NCBI GenBank assembly: GCA_031278395.1
Contig: JAITKM010000007.1
Coordinates: forward strand, 237,963 to 301,962
Direction of reading: 5' to 3'
DNA from: Deltaproteobacteria bacterium
GTDB taxonomy: Bacteria > Bdellovibrionota_C > UBA2361 > SZUA-149 > JAITKM01
DNA length: 64,000 nt
Part shown: piece by piece, positions 9,273-18,257 of the stretch
Numbering within the stretch: the stretch's first letter is position 1
How the letters are laid out: the number at the start of each line of letters is the position of its first letter
The notes under the pieces: model-generated
Told to the model about the DNA's origin: nothing
Databases searched by the model: none
What the model saw: the letters and a program-made list of their open reading frames with translations, nothing else
Position numbers and translations under genes: made by a program

Positions 9273-10169
9273 ATGGCAATACAAACAAATAATCTAGCCC
9301 AAACTCAAGAGAGTATTACCACACAACAACGAGCTGAAATGCTAAAATTGTTGGATAATGAATTAAAAAGACGTGGTCAGAGCGGGAACAGGAATGTAAA
9401 TGCAGGTCTTAGTGAACGCCAGAAATTAAACACATTTACATTTCCAACTAGTGCAAGACAAGGTTCTACTATTGTTAGTGTTCTGGATAATCAGGAAGAA
9501 ACAGAAGCTCGTCGTCAAAAGATTAAGCAGTTAGAGGAAAAGATTGAAGCTTTAAAACAAGAATATTTATTAAAACAAGTTGCGACTAATAAAAACAAGA
9601 TGCAATCGCTGAAGAACAATTTAAATTCAATACTCCGTTGGGGATTAGCGTTGGTTTTGATTCTAGTTGGGACAATAAGATTGGCGCTGCCAGAGGATTT
9701 ACTGGATAGTTTAGAAAATAAATTATCAGCGCTTCCAAAAGTTGAAATTTTGGCGCAACAAGTAATTGATTCTGAACACACTCCAGCTGAAAATAAAATT
9801 TTGTTAGCCTTAGATAAAAGACGGGTTGAATTAGAAAATAGGAAACAAGAGTTAGATAAACGAGAGCAAGAATTAGCTTTGCAAGATCAAATTCTTGCTA
9901 CTAAAGCCAAAGAATTAAAAACTCTATATACTGAATTGCAAACTCGTCGAGCTGAAAAAGATAAAAAAGCTTTGGCGCGCTTAGAGCAATTAGCGGAAGT
10001 TTATGGTTCCATAGCCCCAGAGCAAGCTGCGCCAATTATTGCTAAGTTAGATGATGAAACCGCACTGAGCTTATTAGAGCATATGACAGGTAAACGTATG
10101 GGGCAAATTTTAAGCGCAATGAGTAGTGAAAGAGCAATTGAACTAACTAAGGGTTTAAAGCAGATATAA
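9273..10169 (+). CDS. MotE-like flagellar protein with MgtE_N-type C-terminal domain
   Basis: 298 residues. After a Gln/Lys-rich N-terminal coiled coil comes one membrane helix at about 117-137 (ILRWGLALVLILVGTIRLAL), then a long coiled coil. The C-terminal domain (VYGSIAPEQAAPIIAKLDDE, LSLLEHMTGKRMGQILSAMS) is of the MgtE intracellular N-domain type found in MotE and FliG-like proteins. MotE is a periplasmic chaperone for the stator protein MotC in alphaproteobacteria and often follows fliJ. The exact role here is inferred from architecture and place. Last gene of the operon. Confidence 0.7.
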   Translation: MAIQTNNLAQTQESITTQQRAEMLKLLDNELKRRGQSGNRNVNAGLSERQKLNTFTFPTSARQGSTIVSVLDNQEETEARRQKIKQLEEKIEALKQEYLLKQVATNKNKMQSLKNNLNSILRWGLALVLILVGTIRLALPEDLLDSLENKLSALPKVEILAQQVIDSEHTPAENKILLALDKRRVELENRKQELDKREQELALQDQILATKAKELKTLYTELQTRRAEKDKKALARLEQLAEVYGSIAPEQAAPIIAKLDDETALSLLEHMTGKRMGQILSAMSSERAIELTKGLKQI

Positions 10170-10224
10170 ACTCCTCCCTGTTGCTGCTCCGCATCGACGA
10201 AGTTTGTTTTTTACCTCATATTTT

Positions 10225-12213
10225 TTAAGCTAAAATAGAAGGTGTTGGACTGCTAGTAAGAGGAAGTTCTTGAGAAGTAATTTTATCGCAGGTTGTCTGA
10301 ATTTCAATGTCTTTAAAACCATTAGCTTCTAAAATCGATTTTAAAAGTGGAGTTTGAGTTGCTAAAAAATTAATTACTTCTTGCTGCTCAGCGGTTAAAT
10401 TAAGCCACATTTCGGCTTGGCGATAAGCAATATTAATCTCAACTAAGCCCAGATTAGGTAGAGGAAGAGTAACCTGAATTTTTTGAAATGGAATCTTTGA
10501 GTTGCTAGTCGCGGAATCTTCAAATTGTTGAGCGTTCGCATCCTGGTCTTGATTTACAAATATATTAGCGTTAGCCAATAAACCATGCAGTAGAAACGGA
10601 AATAAAATTAGCGCTGGCTCACCAGCTGCTTGCAACATAGGATTAAGATTAAGGGTTGTATTTTGAGTTACAATTAATTGTTCTACCTTATTAATTAGCG
10701 GTTGAATATCTAATTCTTGATGAGTTGGTGAATTTGCTAATAAATTTTGGTCTAAATTATTTTTTAGTAAACTGAGATTCTTTTCAAACTGTTCTTGAAT
10801 CTTATCCAAGTGCAGATTAACCTTGATTTCTTTAGGTTGTGTGGAGTTGCTGGAGTTCAATTTTAATGCTGTGGCTAAGAGTTGGGGTTGAACTTTTTGA
10901 GATGCAGCTAAATCATCTAGGCGAGTTAAATTTGTGTTGGGCTTTGGCTCATGGCGTTGCCCCAAAAGTTCTGGTGTTAAACTTTCTTGCGCTAGTAAAT
11001 GGTTGAGCTGTGGTATTTGAGTTTTAAGAGGGCTAACGTGGTTCTTAGTCGAAAGTGGCAAATTGGGAGTTAAATTTTTTATAATTTCGTAGCTGACAGA
11101 ATTTAGAAATTTTTCAAGCTTTTGTGAGTGGCTGGTTGTGGTGGTAGGTAGTGTTGAGCTTGATTTGAGCAGTGAGGTGGCTGGTTCGTGGAACATAAAG
11201 GTTTTAGGTGATGTTTCTGTTAAGGTATTGCTCTGGGTTAATGTTGTTTGGGGAGATGAATATTGTTTAATTGGTTCAAAAATTTCTTTTAGTTGCGTTG
11301 TCAAAATTGTTTTTAGGTTTATATCTTGTTTAGTCACTGCTGTGTTACTAACTTCTTTTATAACTTCGTTTAAAATTAGCGCTTGGATTTTTGTAGGTAG
11401 TTGATTTAGTTTTTCTGCGATATTTTGAAGATAATTTGCTGTGGCAATTTTATTGGCTGGATTGTCAGTGTTAGCAGCTGATATATGTCGGAGCAAGGTA
11501 ATAATATTCTTAGTTGTTTCTTGGATTAGAGGCTGAATTTGTAAAGGAGTTTGAGGTGTTTCAGGAGTCGTCAGCAAAGATTTAACTGGGATAGAATTTA
11601 AAGCAGCTTTAAATTGGGTTAAAAGGCGAGCTTGTTGTCCGTTAGTTGCTGCTAGGATGTTTTTTTCTAATTCAGAAATCAGAGTTTGAATTTGTGATTT
11701 GTTAGTTTCTGGTTGAGGTTGAGCTACTTCTGAGGATTGAATTTGATTAGCCGTAATTTCTAATTGGGCTAAGATTTTATTTAGTTGTGGGTTGTTTTTG
11801 AGCAGCTCAAGTAGAGGAGTTTGAATTTTTAGGCTTTGTTGAGTATTGTTAAAAATATTTTTTAATGTATTTTGTAGAAAATAATTTAATTCTTTTTCAA
11901 TTTTAAATTCTAGATTATTGGCTACTTCATTTTTGGGGATGATAGCTTTTTGAATATCAATAATTTTTAGAACTACTTCTCCAGCGGTAATTTCGACTTT
12001 AGCTTGAATTATATCGCCAGCTGTTAAGTTGTTTGGTAGCTTAGCTTGAATAATTTGGTTTTTATAGTTGATTGTTCCTAACTCTGAATCATCGGCTTGA
12101 GCCGCAACAACAAACTTTAGCGTTTCGCCTTCACTAATCTTCTGTGTCTGTTGTAACCAGACAGAACTACTGTTCGCCTTAATAGTAACAATATTATTGG
12201 GTATAGTTTGCAT
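10225..12213 (-). CDS. FliK-like hook-length control protein (paralogue 1)
   Basis: 662 residues, very rich in Gln, Asn, Thr, Leu and Lys through most of its length, as in FliK rulers. Only the last 110 or so residues look folded: LPLPNLGLVEINIAYRQAEM, then NLTAEQQEVINFLATQTPLL and ILEANGFKDIEI, matching the Flg_hook pattern (LxPxxLGxVxV ... LxxxLxxxG). This domain normally switches export from hook to filament. The gene is convergent to the flagellar operon. A second and clearer FliK is at 52441-54303, so this copy may have a different role. Confidence 0.65.
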   Translation of the reverse strand: MQTIPNNIVTIKANSSSVWLQQTQKISEGETLKFVVAAQADDSELGTINYKNQIIQAKLPNNLTAGDIIQAKVEITAGEVVLKIIDIQKAIIPKNEVANNLEFKIEKELNYFLQNTLKNIFNNTQQSLKIQTPLLELLKNNPQLNKILAQLEITANQIQSSEVAQPQPETNKSQIQTLISELEKNILAATNGQQARLLTQFKAALNSIPVKSLLTTPETPQTPLQIQPLIQETTKNIITLLRHISAANTDNPANKIATANYLQNIAEKLNQLPTKIQALILNEVIKEVSNTAVTKQDINLKTILTTQLKEIFEPIKQYSSPQTTLTQSNTLTETSPKTFMFHEPATSLLKSSSTLPTTTTSHSQKLEKFLNSVSYEIIKNLTPNLPLSTKNHVSPLKTQIPQLNHLLAQESLTPELLGQRHEPKPNTNLTRLDDLAASQKVQPQLLATALKLNSSNSTQPKEIKVNLHLDKIQEQFEKNLSLLKNNLDQNLLANSPTHQELDIQPLINKVEQLIVTQNTTLNLNPMLQAAGEPALILFPFLLHGLLANANIFVNQDQDANAQQFEDSATSNSKIPFQKIQVTLPLPNLGLVEINIAYRQAEMWLNLTAEQQEVINFLATQTPLLKSILEANGFKDIEIQTTCDKITSQELPLTSSPTPSILA

Positions 12214-12324
12214 CTACTTTTAGATGCAGTTTTTAGCTAAGTGGTTTATTTTTTTATAGTTAACGCCTAATACTAGCTAACAATGTATTATCCTCAAAAA
12301 CCGATGTTATGTTGTATTTTACTG

Positions 12325-12351
12325 TAACACAGGCAGGATTACCTGTGCTAG
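12325..12351. repeat. CACAGG palindrome, copy 1
   Basis: CACAGG CAGGATTA CCTGTG forms a hairpin within GTAACACAGGCAGGATTACC. It lies 10 nt beyond the stop codon of the gene at 12361-13053. Similar palindromes follow the stops at 16850 and 43212, so this is a repeat that may act as a terminator or 3'-end stabiliser. It has no long T-run. Confidence 0.6.
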
Positions 12352-12360
12352 ACGTTTGAT

Positions 12361-13053
12361 TTATTCCCAGTCTTTGTCATTAGGGAGGTGAAAGGTTGCA
12401 ACGTTACCTTTGGTAACTTGCTGAATCTCAGTCATGCTTTTTAATTCTTTAAGAACAGTCTTAATACGTTTGCCACTTTCTTCTACAACTTTTAGACTTT
12501 CTTTTTGTTCTTTTGAAAGTTCTAGTGAAGATTTAAGTAAAAAAATTCCACCAAAAACAGCGCCTAAAGGATTGTTAATTTCATGTTCAAGCGTCGCAAT
12601 CAGAGTTTTAATTACTTCGAGTTTTGATTCTTCTAACTTAGTGGCTAATAATTTATTTTCGAATTCCTTCCTTTCTAATAAGGCAAAAATTAAAGGAATA
12701 AATAACGGTTCTGAAATTTGTCTTTTATGCACAAAGTGCATGGCTCCAGCTCGAACGCTTTTAGACGGAATTAGCGGCGAATCATCTGAACTCATGGCAA
12801 TCTTAGCCGAATACTCAAATTTAGGATGATTAAATAATTGTTCTCCAGTTCCATCTGGTAGAAAATGGTCAAGAATAGCAATATTAATAAACTCTGTCGT
12901 GGTTTCAAGAAAATTAGTAGCTGCGGCTATTGTTTCAGCTACATGGAAAAAAAGATTGTTGTTCCAGCTTTTTAGTCTTAATTGTAACAATCTCAAAAAT
13001 GACTGATCGTCTTCCAAAATAAATATATGTAATGGACGTTCTTCTAGTTTCAT
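12361..13053 (-). CDS. Response-regulator receiver plus HisKA domain, no ATPase domain
   Basis: 230 residues. Residues 1-125 are a CheY-like receiver: acidic pair LEDD, phospho-acceptor Asp in AILDHFLPDGTG, and the conserved Lys in HFVHKRQ. A histidine-kinase dimerisation helix pair follows with the H-box LEHEINNPLGAVFGG. The protein then stops about 50 residues later, with no HATPase_c N, G1 or G2 boxes, and a normal stop codon. So it can receive phosphate but cannot autophosphorylate with ATP. A role as a phosphorelay intermediate, or as a kinase-binding adaptor, is inference. Confidence 0.8.
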   Translation of the reverse strand: MKLEERPLHIFILEDDQSFLRLLQLRLKSWNNNLFFHVAETIAAATNFLETTTEFINIAILDHFLPDGTGEQLFNHPKFEYSAKIAMSSDDSPLIPSKSVRAGAMHFVHKRQISEPLFIPLIFALLERKEFENKLLATKLEESKLEVIKTLIATLEHEINNPLGAVFGGIFLLKSSLELSKEQKESLKVVEESGKRIKTVLKELKSMTEIQQVTKGNVATFHLPNDKDWE

Positions 13054-13072
13054 TGAATGATTAGAGATACCC
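13054..13072 (+). repeat. Short intercistronic repeat, partial copy
   Basis: TGAATGATTAGAGATACCC matches the right part of the repeat at 7511-7537. It directly abuts the start codon of the minus-strand gene ending at 13053, but in the opposite orientation to the other copies. A simple Shine-Dalgarno role therefore cannot explain all copies. Confidence 0.45.
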
Positions 13073-13189
13073 TATTGTTAAAAATGAGGCTTTATTGTAG
13101 TAGCACCTAGTTTTAACTAGTCCCCTTAACTTTAGATTGGATTTTTAACAACCCCTTATTTTTTTTAAGATAAAAACAAAATTGTAGTT

Positions 13190-13372
13190 ATGAAACATAT
13201 ATTATTTCTATTTTTATTAGTCTTGTCTCTTGGTTTTTTAGAAAGTTGTGGAGTGAAAAAATTGGATCCAGGTAGATGTGAAGTTAATGATGATTGTAAA
13301 CAGTCATTGCGCTGTGTGGATACATATTGCAAGGATATTTATTATCCTCCGGAGTCCTTAATGGTGCCATAA
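13190..13372 (+). CDS. Small cysteine-spaced lipoprotein
   Basis: 60 residues. A lipoprotein signal peptide ends in a lipobox-like LESC near residue 20. The mature part has four more cysteines in the pattern CEVNDDCKQSLRCVDTYC, which could form two disulfides. Such C-x5-C-x5-C-x4-C spacing is common in short lipoproteins of myxobacteria and relatives. No function can be assigned. It ends 3 nt before prfA and may be co-transcribed with it. Confidence 0.75.
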   Translation: MKHILFLFLLVLSLGFLESCGVKKLDPGRCEVNDDCKQSLRCVDTYCKDIYYPPESLMVP

Positions 13373-13375
13373 CAG

Positions 13376-14443
13376 ATGTTACTTGAAAAGTTAGAAGGTA
13401 TTGAAAGTCGTTACCAAGAGTTGACGCAACTATTATCACAGGCGGAAGTTATTGCTGATCGGGAGAATTTTACCAAACTAAATAAGGAACACGCTGAACT
13501 TGCGCCCATTGTTTTTGTTTTTGAAGAATATAAAAAAGTCTGCAAAGAATTAAGAGACAGTAAGACCTTACTAGACGAAACCAAAGATAATGAACTCAAG
13601 GAGCTAGCTTTATTAGATATTGAGAATCTGAAAGAAAAAGAAGTGCAATTAAAAGATAAATTATTAGGTTTAATTGCCCCTAAGGATCCTAACGACGATA
13701 AAAATATTATTTTAGAAATTCGAGCTGGCACTGGCGGAGATGAGTCAAGTATTTTTTCTGGAGACTTATTTAGCATGTATTCCAAATACGCAGATTTGCA
13801 GCATTGGATAGTTGAAATTTTAAGCGCTTCTGAAGGCACAATGGGCGGCTATAAAGAAATTATAGCTCGGATTGAAGGCCGAGGAGCTTTTAGCCGTCTT
13901 AAATACGAACGAGGTGTGCATCGTGTGCAACGTGTGCCTCTAACAGAAACTCAGGGGCGTATACATACTTCAACCTGTACTGTAGCCGTTTTGCCAGAAG
14001 CTGAAGAAGTAGAAATTAAAATTGATGATAAAGATTTGCGCATTGACGTCTACCGCTCGTCGGGAGCAGGTGGACAAAGTGTAAATACAACAGATTCAGC
14101 TGTGAGAGTTACTCATATCCCGTCTGGTTTAGTTATTACTTGTCAAGATGAAAGGTCTCAATGGAAAAATAAGGCTAAAGCCTTGATGGTGCTGAGGTCG
14201 CGCTTGTTAGCCTTGCAAGAGTCAACTGCATCTGCCGAGCGTGCAGATGATCGACGTTCACAAATTGGGACTGGAGATAGATCAGAGAGAATTCGCACTT
14301 ATAATTTTCCACAAGGGCGAGTTTCGGATCATCGGATAGGGCTTACGCTTTATCAAATTGAAACTATTATGGCTGGTAATTTAGATTCAGTTATTAATCC
14401 ATTAATGGCACATTATCGGGCAGAAGCCTTAAAGAAAGGGTAA
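13376..14443 (+). CDS. prfA: Peptide chain release factor 1
   Basis: 355 residues, the standard RF1 length. The peptidyl-hydrolase motif GGQ is in [20 protein letters not shown], preceded by the PCRF domain ([20 protein letters not shown]). RF1 recognises UAA and UAG stop codons and releases the finished peptide from the ribosome. The usual downstream partner hemK/prmC, which methylates the GGQ glutamine, is not next to it; nuoH is. Confidence 0.96.
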   Translation: MLLEKLEGIESRYQELTQLLSQAEVIADRENFTKLNKEHAELAPIVFVFEEYKKVCKELRDSKTLLDETKDNELKELALLDIENLKEKEVQLKDKLLGLIAPKDPNDDKNIILEIRAGTGGDESSIFSGDLFSMYSKYADLQHWIVEILSASEGTMGGYKEIIARIEGRGAFSRLKYERGVHRVQRVPLTETQGRIHTSTCTVAVLPEAEEVEIKIDDKDLRIDVYRSSGAGGQSVNTTDSAVRVTHIPSGLVITCQDERSQWKNKAKALMVLRSRLLALQESTASAERADDRRSQIGTGDRSERIRTYNFPQGRVSDHRIGLTLYQIETIMAGNLDSVINPLMAHYRAEALKKG

Positions 14444-14456
14444 TCTATATATACTT

Positions 14457-15581
14457 ATGTTAAGCGATATTTTTATCAACATCCTAATTATTACCGCCAA
14501 AGCGCTGGTTGCAGTGCTGTGTTTTCTTTTGCCACTTGCTGCAATTAATAGTTGGTTTGAAAGAAAAGTCTCCGCGCTAATTCAAGATAGGGTTGGGGCA
14601 AATCGTTCTAATATTTTTGGGTTTGATTTAGCTGGTATAATAAACACAGTCTTGGCAGATCCGGTAAAGGCGTTTTTAAAAGAAGATTTAATTCCACAAG
14701 GCGTTAATAAAATTTTACATACTCTAGCTCCTATTTTGGCTGCCTTGCCTGTTTTTATGTGTGTAGCTGTTATTCCATTTGGACCACCGTTTGAAATTTT
14801 AGGACGAACTATTACGATGCAGGTTGCTAATCTTAATGTCGCTTTGCTTTATATTTTTGCCATGGGCGGTTTGGCAATTTATGGGGTTATTTTAGCTGGC
14901 TGGGTTTCAAATAATAAATTTTCTCTGCTAGGTTCTTTAAGGGCTGTCGCTCAAATGATGTCATATGAAGTAACTTTAGGCTTAAGTGTAGTGGGGTTGA
15001 TTTGTATTTATAAAACTTTGGATTTAAACAAAATAGTATTGTTGCAGGGTGGCAGTTTTTATGGACTACCAGCTTGGGGTATTTTTTTAAATCCAATTGC
15101 GTTTTTTGTGTTTTTTGCAGCGGCGATGGCTGAGACGCGACGGGCTCCTTTTGATGTTGCAGAAGGGGAGTCAGAGATTGTGGCTGGCTATTTCACTGAA
15201 TATTCGGGCATGAAATTTATTTTATTTTGGTTGGGTGAATTTGCGGAGATAGTTATAGTTTCAGCTTTAATTGTGTTGTTGTTTTTTGGCGGTTGGCAAG
15301 TTCCGTATTTTGATATTACAACAATTCCATCTGATTTATGGGGAGTGTTACCAGAGTGGTTTAATGAAGTTGAGTTTAATTGGACACCGCTGGTAGCCTG
15401 GTCTGTGTTTATTGCCAAAGTTATCTTCTTTTGTGTTTTACAAATTGTAATACGTTGGACTTTACCTCGTTTTCGTTATGATCAAGTCATGGGTTTGTGC
15501 TGGAAGATTTTACTGACAGTGAGTATTTTAAATTTTCTCTTAACAGTTGGTTTAGTGTTAGGTGGGAGTTATAAAATTTAG
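14457..15581 (+). CDS. nuoH: NADH-quinone oxidoreductase subunit H
   Basis: 374 residues, polytopic. Family signatures are WFERKVSALIQDRVGANRSN at the N-terminus and AMAETRRAPFDVAEGESEIV in the conserved quinone-site loop, followed by GYFTEYSGMKFILFWLGEF. NuoH forms part of the quinone tunnel at the junction of the peripheral and membrane arms of complex I. None of the other nuo genes is adjacent. It starts 13 nt after prfA. Confidence 0.95.
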   Translation: MLSDIFINILIITAKALVAVLCFLLPLAAINSWFERKVSALIQDRVGANRSNIFGFDLAGIINTVLADPVKAFLKEDLIPQGVNKILHTLAPILAALPVFMCVAVIPFGPPFEILGRTITMQVANLNVALLYIFAMGGLAIYGVILAGWVSNNKFSLLGSLRAVAQMMSYEVTLGLSVVGLICIYKTLDLNKIVLLQGGSFYGLPAWGIFLNPIAFFVFFAAAMAETRRAPFDVAEGESEIVAGYFTEYSGMKFILFWLGEFAEIVIVSALIVLLFFGGWQVPYFDITTIPSDLWGVLPEWFNEVEFNWTPLVAWSVFIAKVIFFCVLQIVIRWTLPRFRYDQVMGLCWKILLTVSILNFLLTVGLVLGGSYKI

Positions 15582-15746
15582 GGGAGTATGATCTCACATA
15601 CCCAAAACAATAAGCGTAATGCTTTGATTTTACTTATGTTTTATTTGACGGAAATAAAATTTTAAGTAACGCTGGAAATTTTTTCAAAATAAAAGTAGTG
15701 CTTCGTTTTTTTTAATTTTCAACCCCATAACGTAGTGAGGATTTTT

Positions 15747-16850
15747 ATGGATGTGAATTTTAAAGAAAAAGGAAATTATACTCTTGGTGCGATTTTTTCT
15801 ATTACTGTCGGTATTGCTTTTCTGCTTGGTGTAGTTAATTTAACCAGATATGCATATGCCGTGAATGCTGTCGAACAAGCATCCAGAAGTGTGGCACGCT
15901 GTTTAACTCCAACTGATTCGGAATGTTTAGATTTAGATTCTATCAGCACCCAGAAAAATATTGAGGTAACTAATTCAATTCCAGAATGGTTCGGAATAAA
16001 AAAATGTCCACCCATTATTTTTTCTCCTGATCCAATTGAATGTAATCAACAACAAACTTATTTTCAACTAGATGATGGACAAGTTATTACTAAGCCTGAA
16101 GACTGTAAAATAGATCCTACAATTTGCAATTGTCTTTGTAGCTGTTGCGGAAAATATAACTATTTCTTTCGCCTAAACAACAGCAGTGAGACAACCCAAT
16201 TCTCCAGCGATTCAGCAGCCGAGCCAATTCCTTCGTTGTGGTCTACCAATTGCCCCGCAGAGCTTGGTGAGATTGTGGCGTTGTCAACTGATTTTGCCTT
16301 TAGTTATAACAATAACCCCAAAATTTTTATGCCGCAGAGTTTAGCTGCTGGTAATTATTTAGATTATTTCAATACTATTAATCTTCCAGAAAATTCCAGC
16401 GTTACTAAAATAGAAACAACAGTTACTATCAATGGCGACAACAAAAATTGCAAGGAGCAAACATCAGAGGTTGTAACTTCTGTCGTTGAGCGCGTTACTT
16501 TAGGCAGATCTAAAGAACGCCCAGAAGCCTGCGCTGCTTTTGATGATTGCCAAAACGAGAATGAAACAATGCAAGCTTTAGCGTTTAAGGATTTATCAAG
16601 TAATGAACAAGCTACCCAAATCGCCAAACAAAAAGGCTATGCTGAAATAGCCAGAGCTTTTGCTAATTATCTACCTAATTGTAATAATCAAGCCAATTGT
16701 TCACAAATTTCTATTACTCAAAATGGTTCTAACGCTTTAATTGATGTTAGTTATAATTTACAGCTAACTTTTCCATTTGATTTGTTGCTCAAAGATTTTT
16801 TACCGGTGCGAACTAGAAAAGAAGAAGCTATGGAATTGTTTATTGAGTAG
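15747..16850 (+). CDS. TadE-like pilin-type protein with one N-terminal membrane helix
   Basis: About 367 residues. A short basic N-terminus (KEKGNYTLGAIFS) leads into one hydrophobic helix and then NAVEQASRSVARCLTP, the TadE/TadG-type pattern of minor pseudopilins. The rest is exported and has many cysteines, with a dense cluster (CKIDPTICNCLCSCCGKYN). The GTG at 15735 is in frame, but the ATG at 15747 has AGGA five bases upstream. It could be a minor subunit of a Tad-type pilus; a prepilin peptidase is encoded at 21750-22415. No close family is recognised. Confidence 0.55.
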   Translation: MDVNFKEKGNYTLGAIFSITVGIAFLLGVVNLTRYAYAVNAVEQASRSVARCLTPTDSECLDLDSISTQKNIEVTNSIPEWFGIKKCPPIIFSPDPIECNQQQTYFQLDDGQVITKPEDCKIDPTICNCLCSCCGKYNYFFRLNNSSETTQFSSDSAAEPIPSLWSTNCPAELGEIVALSTDFAFSYNNNPKIFMPQSLAAGNYLDYFNTINLPENSSVTKIETTVTINGDNKNCKEQTSEVVTSVVERVTLGRSKERPEACAAFDDCQNENETMQALAFKDLSSNEQATQIAKQKGYAEIARAFANYLPNCNNQANCSQISITQNGSNALIDVSYNLQLTFPFDLLLKDFLPVRTRKEEAMELFIE

Positions 16851-16855
16851 GAATG

Positions 16856-16880
16856 TAGCACAGGCAATCCTGGCTGTGTG
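16856..16880. repeat. CACAGG palindrome, copy 2
   Basis: TAGCACAGGCAATCCTGGCT followed by GTGTG forms a slightly bulged hairpin 5 nt after the stop of the TadE-like gene. It has the same core as the copies at 12325-12351 and 43236-43260. Confidence 0.6.
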
Positions 16881-16983
16881 TATAAAACATGGAGTAATAT
16901 AGAATCGCGTTGTATTCATCGAAATCTGCATTCAGCTTTGAGTTTAAAATTTTCAGTTGTAAGGTTTTAAATCTGCCGCACTC

Positions 16984-17742
16984 TTACAAGTTAGGCAAGT
17001 AGAGGGTCGCATCCCAGTTGCTTGATTTTTTAAGTTTCCCATAGTCTCTAGTTGTAATCCGTTGCTCAAAGTTTTTTTCTAGTTTTTCTTTAAAGAAGTC
17101 TGTGCCGCGCACTTTTTCATTTTTGAGTTGCTCTTCATTTCTGAAGGTTCCTTTGCTGGTAAATAGTTTAGACGGGTTGTTAATGCCCTCATAAATATAC
17201 TTTTTGTCGTGATACTGCACAATCCAAGTTGGAGAAATACTAACTTGAAAAGCGCTGCGCAGCTTTTCAAAGTCAATATTTCCATACTCTGTAAAACCTA
17301 ATTCTTTTAATAATTTTTCTTGCGGGATAAGTTCTTCTAAAATATCAAAATCTACTTTTTGTAAAGATGATTTAGTTATTAAGTCCTCTTGTCGTTTTTG
17401 CTTATGCTCAGCTTTGGATTTAGCTAAACCTAACACAATAACTTGCCCGAGCTGAGCATTATATATTTTTTTTAATCTTGATAATTCCTTGGCAACAACT
17501 GAAAAATGTTCATCTGGCAGAGCATTAACTATAACACTGACAGTCGGCTGCTTAACATAGCTTTGGAGTAGTAAGGCTGGATCTAGTTCTGTCGTCGCAG
17601 TTGGAAGGCTTGTCTGACTACCTTCACCTATATCTGAAATATCAATGACATTTGTATTTTTTATATTTTGTTTTTCAGATTTTTTCTGAGCTTGAATTTC
17701 CAAAGCTGTCAAAGGAGAGTCAGTAGCAAAAAGACTATCCAC
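16984..17742 (-). CDS. TrbC-like (F-type) periplasmic protein, C-terminal part of a frameshifted gene
   Basis: 252 residues from a GTG, but the reading frame is open much further upstream, back to an A10 tract at 17824-17833. Adding one A would join it to the ORF at 17772-18257 as a single protein of 424 residues with a signal peptide. The C-terminal half (VSVIVNALPDEHFSVVAKEL ... FQVSISPTWIVQYHDKKYIY) resembles thioredoxin-fold TrbC proteins of F-type conjugation systems, which help assemble the pilus. The family call is tentative; the reading-frame observation is firm. Confidence 0.5.
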   Translation of the reverse strand: MDSLFATDSPLTALEIQAQKKSEKQNIKNTNVIDISDIGEGSQTSLPTATTELDPALLLQSYVKQPTVSVIVNALPDEHFSVVAKELSRLKKIYNAQLGQVIVLGLAKSKAEHKQKRQEDLITKSSLQKVDFDILEELIPQEKLLKELGFTEYGNIDFEKLRSAFQVSISPTWIVQYHDKKYIYEGINNPSKLFTSKGTFRNEEQLKNEKVRGTDFFKEKLEKNFEQRITTRDYGKLKKSSNWDATLYLPNL

Positions 17743-17771
17743 AAAATTATTTATTTCAGCAGTTTTTTGAT

Positions 17772-18257
17772 TTACTTGCTGTTGGAGATGGGGTTGACTG
17801 TGGTGGTCAAGATTGCTTTGGGATTTTTTTTTTGAGTCGAGTCTTTATCTAAGACGTCCATAGAAATTATAGACGGATGAGAAGAAAGGTTAGTTTGGGC
17901 ATTATTAATGTTAGTCTTATTAAGTTCATCCGTTGTTTTAGTAGGATTACTACTAACTGAGAGAGGTTCAGTATAATTATTACCCATATTTGCTTTTGTG
18001 CTTTCAGCAATAACTTTGTTGCGCACCTCGTTTAAATGCCGTTCTATTTCCTTACGAGAAACATCTGCATCTGGCGCAAGTTTTTTAAGCGTTTTAAAAT
18101 CATGATTCTTTTTTTTCTCTTCAAAACCAAAAGACAATTCCTCAGCTTGAGCCAAATTGGTTATACCCAAAGCTATAATAAAAAACATTGTTTTTAATAA
18201 AAACTCTTGCATATTACTTATTATCCATCCAGAAATATTTTTCTTTTGTTTTGTCAT
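17772..18257 (-). CDS. Signal-peptide-bearing N-terminal part of the frameshifted TrbC-like gene
   Basis: 161 residues: a signal-peptide-like segment near residues 20-39 (LLKTMFFIIALGITNLAQA), then a hydrophilic Asn/Thr/Ser-rich region. The ORF crosses the A10 tract (codons CAA AAA AAA AAT) and stops 15 codons later with TVNPISNSK. In the frame reached by one extra A there is no stop all the way into the ORF at 16984-17742. I read the two as one gene whose expression depends on the A-tract, or as one gene with a recent indel or sequencing error. Confidence 0.6.
   Translation of the reverse strand: MTKQKKNISGWIISNMQEFLLKTMFFIIALGITNLAQAEELSFGFEEKKKNHDFKTLKKLAPDADVSRKEIERHLNEVRNKVIAESTKANMGNNYTEPLSVSSNPTKTTDELNKTNINNAQTNLSSHPSIISMDVLDKDSTQKKNPKAILTTTVNPISNSK
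17824..17833 (-). repeat. A10 homopolymer at a reading-frame break
   Basis: Ten consecutive T on the plus strand (A10 in the mRNA) lie where two overlapping frames meet. One added A restores one continuous frame from 18257 to 16984. Homopolymers of this size slip in replication and transcription, so this could be phase variation, transcriptional slippage or an assembly error. Confidence 0.75.

Noticed and set aside
15719-15732. TCAACCCCATAACG as another copy of the palindromic repeat end
   Set aside because: Only the AACCCCATA core matches; the flanking GTAAC and CCAG parts are missing, so chance is likely.
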